Position numbers and translations under genes: made by a program. From Clostridia bacterium (lineage in GTDB: Bacteria; Bacillota_A; Clostridia; Oscillospirales; Acutalibacteraceae), in NCBI GenBank assembly GCA_017503305.1, contig JAFVTJ010000117.1, forward strand, positions 1 through 6,025: a DNA stretch of 6,025 nt, given 5' to 3'. Under the pieces are notes generated by a model that ran no database searches, was not told the origin of the DNA, and saw only the letters and a list, made by a program, of their open reading frames with translations. Numbering within the stretch: position 1 is the first letter of the stretch; the number at the start of each line of letters is the position of its first letter. Shown here piece by piece: positions 1 through 4,875 of this stretch.

Positions 1-1219
1 GCGCTTTGCCGGTTTCAACCGTTTTAGCAGTAATTATAATTTTTTTAATTGTATTATCTGACGGAGCCTCAAACATAAGCGGTTGCAATACCGATTCTAT
101 AATAGAACGAAGACCACGCGCGCCTGTTTTGCGCTCAATAGTAAGCTCGGCAATTTTTTCAAGAGCTTCATTTTCGAAAACAAGCTCAATGCCATCCATT
201 TTAAATAGGGCTTCGTATTGCTTGATTATGGAATTTTTAGGTTCAAGCATAATGCGAACCAAGGTGTCCTTATCCATACCCGAAAGGGCTGTAATAACCG
301 GCATACGACCCACAAGCTCGGGAATAATGCCAAACTTAACCAAATCCTGATGAGTAGCCTTAGTAGAAAGTGCTTCGCTTTCACGACTTTTAGGGGAACT
401 TACCTTTGCGCCAAAGCCCAAGCTGCTGCCACCCATGCGGCGCTCGATCACCTTTTCAATGCCGTCAAACGCACCTGCGCAAATGAAAAGTATGTTTGTG
501 GTATCAATTTGAATAAACTCCTGTTGGGGATGCTTTCTGCCACCCTGCGGAGGAACGTTAGAAACCGTGCCTTCTAAAATTTTGAGAAGAGCCTGTTGTA
601 CACCCTCGCCACTTACGTCACGGGTGATGGATGCATTTTCGCTCTTGCGGGCGATTTTATCAATTTCGTCTACATATATAATACCGCGTTGAGCCTTTTC
701 AATATCATAATCCGCCGCTTGAATAAGGCGGAGTAAAATATTTTCCACGTCTTCACCAACGTAGCCGGCTTCGGTAAGGGTTGTGGCATCGGTAATGGCA
801 ATCGGCACGTCAAGTGTTTTTGCCAAGGTTTGCGCCAAAAGGGTTTTGCCCACACCTGTGGGGCCGAGCATAAGCACGTTGCTTTTTCCAAGTTCAACCT
901 CAGCGCCCTCACCTTTGAAGATACGCTTATAGTGATTATAAACCGCTACTGCCAAGGTTTTTTTAGCTTCGTCCTGCCCGATTACGTATTCATCAAGCCT
1001 AGCCTTAATTTCTTGCGGCTTTGGAAGTACAAATTCCTTTTTTTCCTTTGCCTTTGCGCGTCTTCTTTGGGGAAGCTCATCTTCAAAAAGCAGGGAGCTG
1101 CAAAACTGTATACAATTGTCGCAAATATAAACCCCCGGGCCTTCTACAAGGCGGGTTACCTCGTCTTGTGATTTGCCGCAAAACGAGCAGCAAATTTCCA
1201 TATCTTTTTTGTTAGGCAT
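1..1219 (-). CDS. clpX: ClpX, ATP-dependent unfoldase subunit of ClpXP (3' end cut by window edge)
   Basis: ClpX is a hexameric AAA+ unfoldase in the cytoplasm that recognises tagged substrates and threads them into ClpP. Reading the minus strand from the ATG at 1219 gives 406 codons without a stop before the edge. Family members are usually about 410-430 residues, so only the last few are missing. The N-terminal zinc-binding domain has Cys11, Cys14, Cys33 and Cys36. AAA+ landmarks follow in order: Walker A GPTGVGKT (119-126), pore-1 loop GYVG (152-155), Walker B IIYVDEID (180-187), RKH loop (228-230), the ClpP-docking tripeptide as LGF (267-269; IGF in many homologues), an arginine in PELVGRMP (300-307), and sensor II GARGLR (366-371). 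The gene starts 4 nt after the clpP stop, with AAGAGG 7 nt before the ATG, so it is very probably co-transcribed and translationally coupled to clpP. No key residue appears to be lost. Confidence 0.98.
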   Translation of the reverse strand, partial: MPNKKDMEICCSFCGKSQDEVTRLVEGPGVYICDNCIQFCSSLLFEDELPQRRRAKAKEKKEFVLPKPQEIKARLDEYVIGQDEAKKTLAVAVYNHYKRIFKGEGAEVELGKSNVLMLGPTGVGKTLLAQTLAKTLDVPIAITDATTLTEAGYVGEDVENILLRLIQAADYDIEKAQRGIIYVDEIDKIARKSENASITRDVSGEGVQQALLKILEGTVSNVPPQGGRKHPQQEFIQIDTTNILFICAGAFDGIEKVIERRMGGSSLGFGAKVSSPKSRESEALSTKATHQDLVKFGIIPELVGRMPVITALSGMDKDTLVRIMLEPKNSIIKQYEALFKMDGIELVFENEALEKIAELTIERKTGARGLRSIIESVLQPLMFEAPSDNTIKKIIITAKTVETGKA

Positions 1220-1223
1220 TATT

Positions 1224-1805
1224 TTACCTCTTAGTTATTACTTTATCAATAAGACCGTATTCACAAGCCTCCCTAGCACTCATAAAGTTATCGCGTTCGG
1301 TATCGCGGGCGATTTCTTCCAAGGATTTGCCTGTGTTTTGAGCCAAAATTTTGTTTAAGTTTTCGCGGGTCTTTTCAATGTGCTTTGCGTGAATCAAAAT
1401 TTCGGTTGCTTGACCTTGTGTGCCGCCTAAAGGCTGATGAATCATAATTTCGCTATTAGGGAGAGCATATCTCTTACCCTTTGCACCGGCGGAAAGCAAG
1501 AATGCGCCCATGCTTGCAGCCATACCCATACAAATGGTGCTAACGTCACACTTGATATACTGCATGGTATCGTAAATAGCCATACCTGCAGTAACCGAAC
1601 CGCCGGGGCTGTTGATGTAAAAGCTAATATCTTTATCGGGGTCTTGACCTTCAAGATAAAGCATTTGTGCAATAACAATGCTTGCAGTAGTATTGTTTAC
1701 CTCTTCGTTAAGCATTATAATGCGGTCGTTAAGTAAGCGGGAGAAAATATCGTAAGAACGTTCTCCACGGCTGGTTTGTTCTAAAACGTAAGGTACTAAA
1801 CTCAT
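1224..1805 (-). CDS. clpP: ClpP, ATP-dependent Clp protease proteolytic subunit
   Basis: ClpP is the cytoplasmic serine peptidase that assembles into a 14-mer barrel and degrades proteins delivered by ClpX or other Clp ATPases. The product has 193 residues, the normal length. The catalytic triad is visible and numbered as in Bacillus ClpP: Ser98 in GMAASMGAF, His123 in MIHQPLGG, and Asp172 in DTERDNF. The oxyanion-hole segment [19 protein letters not shown] (63-81) and the N-terminal sequence [20 protein letters not shown], typical of the axial-loop region, are intact. The ATG at 1805 is preceded by AAGGAG (1813-1818) at 7 nt spacing. Upstream lie a REP hairpin and a larger palindrome that separate it from tig. 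I found no convincing promoter of its own, so read-through from tig is the simplest reading. No CtsR or CIRCE heat-shock operator was found near it. Confidence 0.99.
   Translation of the reverse strand: MSLVPYVLEQTSRGERSYDIFSRLLNDRIIMLNEEVNNTTASIVIAQMLYLEGQDPDKDISFYINSPGGSVTAGMAIYDTMQYIKCDVSTICMGMAASMGAFLLSAGAKGKRYALPNSEIMIHQPLGGTQGQATEILIHAKHIEKTRENLNKILAQNTGKSLEEIARDTERDNFMSAREACEYGLIDKVITKR
1227..1232 (-). promoter_or_regulatory. clpX ribosome binding site inside the end of clpP
   Basis: On the minus strand AAGAGG lies 7 nt before the clpX ATG and forms the last sense bases of clpP just before its TAA. This supports the chosen clpX start. It also implies that ribosomes finishing clpP help load clpX, which would favour balanced subunit synthesis (inference). 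Confidence 0.75.
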
Positions 1806-1830
1806 AAATAATCTCCTTTATATAATATTT

Positions 1831-1857
1831 GTAGGGGACGGCGCCCTCGACGTCCCG
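1831..1857 (+). repeat. REP-type hairpin, copy A (tig-clpP intergenic)
   Basis: This 27-nt repeat begins with the tetranucleotide GTAG. It then folds as a 6-bp stem (GGGACG, 1835-1840, with CGTCCC, 1851-1856), a G-A mismatch, two further C-G/G-C pairs and a CCCT loop. It differs from copy B at one base and from copy C at three. A 5' GTAG followed by an imperfect GC-rich hairpin is the classical layout of REP elements recognised by RAYT transposases, and a RAYT gene lies 2.5 kb away. It sits 12 nt upstream of the clpP ribosome binding site, so it is transcribed in the clpP leader. The match to A and B continues into a following TT at 1858-1859. Confidence 0.88.
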
Positions 1858-1866
1858 TTAGTTGCT

Positions 1867-1935
1867 ATAATACGGTAATATCGTAATTTAAAGGGTGTCG
1901 GCACCGTTAGTGCCGGCACCCCTATACCGTATTAT
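1867..1935. repeat. Palindromic element with GC-rich central hairpin (tig-clpP intergenic)
   Basis: The outer arms ATAATACGGTA (1867-1877) and TACCGTATTAT (1925-1935) are perfect 11-bp inverted repeats. They enclose a 12-bp hairpin, GGGTGTCGGCAC (1893-1904) with GTGCCGGCACCC (1910-1921), which has one G-T pair and a CGTTA loop. Beyond the outer arms the symmetry continues imperfectly (GTTAGTT at about 1857-1863 against AACTAAT at 1937-1943). It abuts REP copy A. In the direction of tig transcription the inner hairpin is followed by only TTTAAATTA, so it is a poor canonical terminator. It may be a MITE-like or second REP-like element, or an mRNA processing or stability structure between tig and clpP. 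No second copy occurs in this window. Confidence 0.7.
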
Positions 1936-1961
1936 TAACTAATCGTTAAAGTTATAATCAA

Positions 1962-3320
1962 TTATTCTTCTGTCTTTTTGGTAGTCTTCTTTGTAGTCTT
2001 CTTAGCAGGAGCCTTTTTTTCGGTCTTTGCTTCTACCTCGGTAATAACGGCAGTTTCCTTTACAAGGTCAATTGCCTTACCAACTGCAACGTCCTTTGCA
2101 AGCTCGCTTGCGGGAACTGCATTCTTCACAGCTTCAACTTCCATACCGTATTGCTTAGCCATTTCTTCGAAACGAGCATTTAATTCTTCTTCAGTAGCTT
2201 CAATCTTTTCAAGCTCAACAATCTTTTCAAGTGCTAAGCGGAACTTAACCTGGCTTTCAGCTTGGGGACGGAAGGTAGCCTTGAAATCGTCCATTGAAGT
2301 ACCTGAATGCTTTAAATATGTGTCAAGGTCTAAGCCCTGCATTTGTAAACGATAGCCAAATTCTTCAACGCTTTGGTTTAAACGGCTTTCGAACATTGCT
2401 TCGGGGATTTCACCCTTAAGGCTTTCAACGATTTGGCTTACTAAGTCGTTTTCAACTTCTTCGTCAGCAAAGCGAGCCTTTTGAGCCAAAGCCTTTTCCT
2501 TAAGGTCAGCCTTTAATTCGTCCAAAGTATCAAACTCACTTACGTCCTTTGCAAATTCGTCGTCGATTTCGGGAAGCTCGCGAAGTTTAATTTCGTGTAA
2601 CTTAATCTTGAATACAGCTTCCTTGCCTGCAAGCTCTTCTGCGCCGTATTCTTCGGGGAAGGTTACAGTGATTTCAAATTCGTCGTCGATATTCTTGCCA
2701 ACGATTTGTTCTTCAAAGCCGGGGATGAATGCGCCTGAGCCGAGTTCAAGTGTGTGGCCCTCAGCCTTGCCGCCGTCAAATGCTACGCCATCCTTAAAGC
2801 CTTCAAAGTCAATAACAACGGTGTCGCCCATTTGAGCTGCACGGTCTTCAACAGAAACCATACGAGCATTACGGTCAGCCATGCCCTTAATTTGAGCATC
2901 AATTTCGCTATCTTCTACCTTAGCGATAACCTTTTCAGCCTTTAAGCCCTTGTATTCGCCAATTTCAATTTCGGGATAAGTGGTAACGGCAATCTTAAAG
3001 TCAACGCCATCTTCCTTAGAGATGGAAACCATATCAAAATCCATCTTGTCGTTGATAACCTTTAAGCCGGATTCATTGATAGCTTCTTCAACTGCATCGG
3101 GATAAAGAATATTAAGAGCATCTTCAAAAAATGCTTCTTCGCCATACATTTTCATAACCATAGCGTAGGGTACTTTACCCTTTCTGAAGCCGGGGACGCT
3201 TATTTTATCCTTTTGATTTTCGTAAGCTTGCTTAATAGCATCAGCAAATTTTTCAGCACCGATAACGATTTCAAGCTCGTATCTGTTTGCTGAAAGTTTT
3301 TTTGTTTCTTTTAAACTCAT
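1962..3320 (-). CDS. tig: Trigger factor, ribosome-associated chaperone and prolyl isomerase
   Basis: Trigger factor docks at the ribosomal tunnel exit, shields nascent chains and carries a peptidyl-prolyl cis-trans isomerase domain. The product has 452 residues, normal for the family. The N-terminal domain carries the ribosome-binding signature GFRKGKVP (44-51). An FKBP-type domain spans roughly 160-245 (GDTVVIDFEGF to VFKIKLHEIK, including GSGAFIPGFEEQIVG). The rest is the helical C-terminal chaperone cradle (ELPEIDDEFAKDV from 248; IPEAMFESRLNQ 305-316). The final 20 residues form a Lys/Thr-rich tail (AKKTTKKTTKKTEE) of low complexity, a variable extension seen in various clostridial trigger factors. 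The ATG at 3320 is preceded by GGAGGT (3327-3332) at 6 nt. Its own promoter lies just upstream. It is followed by clpP and clpX, the conserved bacterial order. Confidence 0.98.
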   Translation of the reverse strand: MSLKETKKLSANRYELEIVIGAEKFADAIKQAYENQKDKISVPGFRKGKVPYAMVMKMYGEEAFFEDALNILYPDAVEEAINESGLKVINDKMDFDMVSISKEDGVDFKIAVTTYPEIEIGEYKGLKAEKVIAKVEDSEIDAQIKGMADRNARMVSVEDRAAQMGDTVVIDFEGFKDGVAFDGGKAEGHTLELGSGAFIPGFEEQIVGKNIDDEFEITVTFPEEYGAEELAGKEAVFKIKLHEIKLRELPEIDDEFAKDVSEFDTLDELKADLKEKALAQKARFADEEVENDLVSQIVESLKGEIPEAMFESRLNQSVEEFGYRLQMQGLDLDTYLKHSGTSMDDFKATFRPQAESQVKFRLALEKIVELEKIEATEEELNARFEEMAKQYGMEVEAVKNAVPASELAKDVAVGKAIDLVKETAVITEVEAKTEKKAPAKKTTKKTTKKTEE

Positions 3321-3360
3321 TTTATTACCTCCGCAGAATGCTGCATTTTAATCTCATAGT

Positions 3361-3389
3361 ATTATATCATAACCGTTTCATTTTTTCCA
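3361..3389 (-). promoter_or_regulatory. Probable sigma-A promoter of tig (-clpP-clpX)
   Basis: On the minus strand a perfect -10 TATAAT (3361-3366) carries the TGn extension (TGA, 3367-3369). With 17-bp spacing, TGGAAA (3384-3389) matches 4 of 6 bases of the -35 consensus. The predicted transcript starts near 3354, leaving a leader of about 33 nt before the tig ATG. This is the best promoter in the window and could drive the whole cluster. Confidence 0.72.
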
Positions 3390-3405
3390 CATATTTTTGG
3401 AAAAA
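3382..3405. promoter_or_regulatory. AT-rich inverted repeat over the tig -35 box
   Basis: TTTTTCCA (3382-3389) and TGGAAAAA (3398-3405) are perfect 8-bp inverted arms with an 8-bp spacer. The proximal arm covers the proposed -35 element. It could be an operator for an unidentified repressor. It is unlikely to terminate the phosphoesterase transcript, because the stem is AT-rich and no T-run follows in that direction. Chance is a real alternative in DNA this AT-rich. Confidence 0.3.
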
Positions 3406-3421
3406 TTTTAATTTTGTCGGT

Positions 3422-4099
3422 TTAGACTATAAAAAGTGGTGTAAAATCAATACAATCGCAAGAAATTAACCTAAATTCTATGCCATCATACTCCTTTACG
3501 GCGTTGTTGTACCCTGCACCGTGAATATGTCCGTGGTAAACCTTTTTAACGTTATGCCGTTTTAAGCAGTCGAAAATCTCCTCACAAACCTCGTTAGCGT
3601 ATACCGGCGGGTAATGCAAAAACACAAGAATAGGAAGCCCTGTTTTTTCGGCCTCAAGCAAGGATTTTTCAAGTCTTCCAACTTCCCTTGCTATAATTTT
3701 ATCGTCTGCCTTAGCATCGTAGAACCAACCACGCGTGCCCGCTATTGCATAGCCTTCGGCAATGATGGTGTTATTGAACAAAACTTCAACGTCTTCAAAT
3801 TTATTTGCGGCAAAAAACTCCTTTAACTTTTTAACGGTAGACCACCATAAATCGTGGTTGCCTTTTAGGATAATCTTTTTACCGTTAAGGCGTGACAAAA
3901 ACTCAAAATCCGCCTTAGTATCTTCAAGCTTTAGCGCCCACGAAAAGTCACCGGGAAGAATAACGGTATCGTCAGGTTTTACAAGGCGGTTCCAGTTAGC
4001 GAAAAGTCGCTCGGTGTGATTATCCCAACCGCGAAAAATATCCATGGGCTTATCGCTGCCAAAGGACAAATGCAAATCCGAAATGGCAAAAATACTCAT
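3422..4099 (-). CDS. Calcineurin-like metallophosphoesterase
   Basis: This is a predicted cytoplasmic two-metal phosphoesterase; the substrate is unknown. The 225-residue product holds the full set of family motifs: DLH (Asp8, His10), GDFSW (Asp51), GNHD (Asn81, His82), FLHYPP (His162) and GHIH (190-193, His191 and His193). These residues bind the two metals and activate the phosphate. The length and the extra motif RGWDNHTERLF near 23-33 resemble the small uncharacterised phosphohydrolases grouped as COG1768 (recalled, not searched). There is no signal peptide or membrane segment. The ATG at 4099 has AGGGGG (4106-4111) at 6 nt spacing. The gene is divergent from the DUF1540 gene across an 80-bp gap, and tig follows 101 bp downstream from its own promoter. 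The neighbours do not suggest a substrate. Confidence 0.92.
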   Translation of the reverse strand: MSIFAISDLHLSFGSDKPMDIFRGWDNHTERLFANWNRLVKPDDTVILPGDFSWALKLEDTKADFEFLSRLNGKKIILKGNHDLWWSTVKKLKEFFAANKFEDVEVLFNNTIIAEGYAIAGTRGWFYDAKADDKIIAREVGRLEKSLLEAEKTGLPILVFLHYPPVYANEVCEEIFDCLKRHNVKKVYHGHIHGAGYNNAVKEYDGIEFRLISCDCIDFTPLFIV

Positions 4100-4146
4100 T
4101 TTCTTCCCCCTTTTAATAAATTAAAATTTTTTACACATACTAAACT

Positions 4147-4160
4147 TGACCGCAAGGTCA
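4147..4160 (+). promoter_or_regulatory. Small hairpin or palindrome in the divergent intergenic region
   Basis: TGACC-GCAA-GGTCA is a perfect 5-bp inverted repeat closing a GCAA loop, which in RNA would be a stable GNRA tetraloop. It ends 1 nt before the AAAGGA ribosome binding site of the DUF1540 gene. It lies about 48 bp upstream of the phosphoesterase start. It may be a leader hairpin affecting DUF1540 translation or a DNA operator between the divergent genes. The evidence is the symmetry alone. Confidence 0.35.
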
Positions 4161-4179
4161 GAAAGGACTGATTATTTTG

Positions 4180-4341
4180 ATGCAAAACAAATGTGAAACC
4201 AACTACTGCATTTCCTGCAACGTTAAAAACTGTATTCACCACGCCGAAAACGATACCTGCTCGGCCGGTAAAATTCAGGTTGGTAACAGCAGCGCCACAA
4301 GTGTTAGCGACACCTGCTGCGACACCTTCAAGTCAAGATAA
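4180..4341 (+). CDS. DUF1540 family small cysteine-rich protein
   Basis: This is a 53-residue protein of unknown function. The family pattern is clear: Cys13-x4-Cys18-x8-Cys27, then AGKIQVG (29-35) and the closing TxCxTF motif (45-50, with Cys47). Additional cysteines at 5, 10 and 46 lie outside the four family positions. The cysteine spacing suggests metal binding (inference). There is no signal peptide or membrane segment. The ATG at 4180 follows AAAGGA (4162-4167) by a rather long 12 nt. An in-frame TTG directly before it (4177) would give 9 nt, so the start could be one codon earlier. It is the only plus-strand gene here and ends 9 nt before a strong terminator, so it is probably monocistronic. 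I could not identify its promoter confidently. Confidence 0.9.
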   Translation: MQNKCETNYCISCNVKNCIHHAENDTCSAGKIQVGNSSATSVSDTCCDTFKSR

Positions 4342-4350
4342 TTGCGATTT

Positions 4351-4377
4351 AAAAAGCCACTTTCAAAGTGGCTTTTT
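4351..4377. terminator. Bidirectional intrinsic terminator between DUF1540 and transposase genes
   Basis: AAAAAGCCACTTT (4351-4363) and AAAGTGGCTTTTT (4365-4377) are perfect inverted arms around one central base. In RNA this is a GCCAC/GTGGC stem extended by A-U pairs, with a U-run after it. Because A- and T-runs flank both sides, it works in both directions and ends the two convergent genes. The TAA of the transposase gene (4376-4378) overlaps the T-run. Confidence 0.9.
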
Positions 4378-4867
4378 ACTTTGTATAAAATTTATCTTCC
4401 AACCACTTTGCAGGGTTATTTTCAATATATTCCCAAATTTCGTTATAGTCGATTTGGTTTCGTATTACATGGTCGTAAAAAGAACGTTGAAAAACATTGC
4501 ACCCAATTTCTTTATTAACAAATCTTTTTAAAGTGGAGATCGCAAGTGAAATTTTATTATTTGTAGGGGACGGCGCCCACGACGTCCCGTTGGAATTTTC
4601 AATACTCAATAACAAATGAATATGATTAGGCATAATCACATATTTATCAACCTTTAAATTTGGAATATTATTTGTTGATAAAATATATTTTTCCACAATT
4701 TCACCTTGTGGTGATAATACGATTTTCGGGGCGTCGAAGGCGCCGCCCCCTACAATATGTCCGAATAGTTTTTGCTTATCTTTGGTGCATATTGTTATAA
4801 AATACGCGCCTTTTTCGCTGTAATCATATTCTTGAAGCCTTGTCGGCTTGCGGGAATTTAAATCCAT
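4376..4867 (-). CDS. REP-associated tyrosine transposase (RAYT, Y1/HUH family)
   Basis: RAYTs are IS200/IS605-like single-strand endonucleases that cut and join REP hairpins and are thought to spread them. The 163-residue product opens with the family-typical RKPTRLQEYDYSEKGAYFIT (6-25) and TICTKDKQKLFG. It has the HUH metal-binding motif MPNHIHLLL (His82, His84) and the C-terminal block FQRSFYDHVIRN (126-137), in which Tyr131 is the likely catalytic tyrosine, then YIENNPAKW (147-155). Two REP copies lie inside the gene and encode residues 39-47 (VGGGAFDAP) and 93-102 (within NGTSWAPSPT). Both fall in loops between conserved blocks and keep the frame. The ATG at 4867 is 8 nt after the thrC stop and has no visible Shine-Dalgarno sequence, so expression probably depends on thrC read-through or is very low. 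All catalytic motifs are present, so it appears intact. Confidence 0.93.
   Translation of the reverse strand: MDLNSRKPTRLQEYDYSEKGAYFITICTKDKQKLFGHIVGGGAFDAPKIVLSPQGEIVEKYILSTNNIPNLKVDKYVIMPNHIHLLLSIENSNGTSWAPSPTNNKISLAISTLKRFVNKEIGCNVFQRSFYDHVIRNQIDYNEIWEYIENNPAKWLEDKFYTK
4563..4589 (+). repeat. REP-type hairpin, copy B (inside the transposase gene)
   Basis: It has the same 27-nt unit as copy A with one loop change (CCCA loop). GTAG is at 4563-4566; stem arms are at 4567-4572 and 4583-4588. Its GTAG-to-hairpin orientation is on the plus strand, antisense to the host gene. Read in the gene's direction it encodes roughly residues 93-102, just after the HUH strand. The identity to copy A continues into TT at 4590-4591 and into ATTT before GTAG. 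Confidence 0.9.
4727..4753 (-). repeat. REP-type hairpin, copy C (inside the transposase gene, inverted)
   Basis: On the minus strand GTAG (4753-4750) is followed by GGGGCG, a CCTT-looped core and CGCCCC. It differs from copy A at three of 27 positions. Two of these are the paired stem positions 8 and 23 (A-T replaced by G-C), so the hairpin is preserved. The unit is exactly nine codons in the transposase frame (Val39 to Pro47). With copy B it forms a convergent inverted pair with hairpins facing inward, similar to the paired arrangement called BIME in enterobacteria. Confidence 0.85.
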
Positions 4868-4875
4868 TATTGATT

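Noticed and set aside
1437..1736. Plus-strand open frame opposite clpP, and similar long antisense frames opposite clpX, tig, the phosphoesterase and thrC
   Set aside because: Their translations show no family features and lie fully against well-supported genes. They are by-products of codon bias on the coding strand.
1893..1921. GC-rich hairpin after tig as an intrinsic terminator
   Set aside because: In the tig direction it is followed by only three T residues and then AAATTACG. It sits inside a larger symmetric element, so I list it as a repeat rather than a terminator.
1806..1961. Separate clpP promoter in the tig-clpP gap
   Set aside because: Minus-strand candidates such as AATAAT near 1935 or TATTAT near 1869 lack a good -35 at 16-18 bp and fall within the palindrome arms. 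The evidence is too weak to list.
1806..1961. CtsR or CIRCE (HrcA) heat-shock operators near clpP
   Set aside because: I found no GGTCAAA direct repeat and no TTAGCACTC-N9-GAGTGCTAA inverted repeat here or upstream of tig.
3422..3430. Possible truncation of the phosphoesterase at its short C-terminus
   Set aside because: All metal-binding motifs through GHIH are present and the protein ends about 30 residues after the last one, which is compatible with a complete small family member.
4113..4141. Plus-strand promoter for the DUF1540 gene (TTAATA, 17 bp, CATACT)
   Set aside because: Both boxes match only 4 of 6 consensus bases in AT-rich DNA, and TTGACC at 4146 has no good -10 downstream. A promoter must exist in the 80-bp gap, but I cannot place it.
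4193..4531. Plus-strand 112-codon frame overlapping the DUF1540 gene, terminator and transposase 3' end
   Set aside because: It is out of frame with the clear DUF1540 product and runs through the terminator hairpin. Its composition is low-complexity, with no recognisable domain.
1831..4753. The three similar repeats as a CRISPR array
   Set aside because: Copies are dispersed, in mixed orientation, not regularly spaced, and have no cas genes. GTAG plus an imperfect hairpin next to a RAYT fits REP elements instead.
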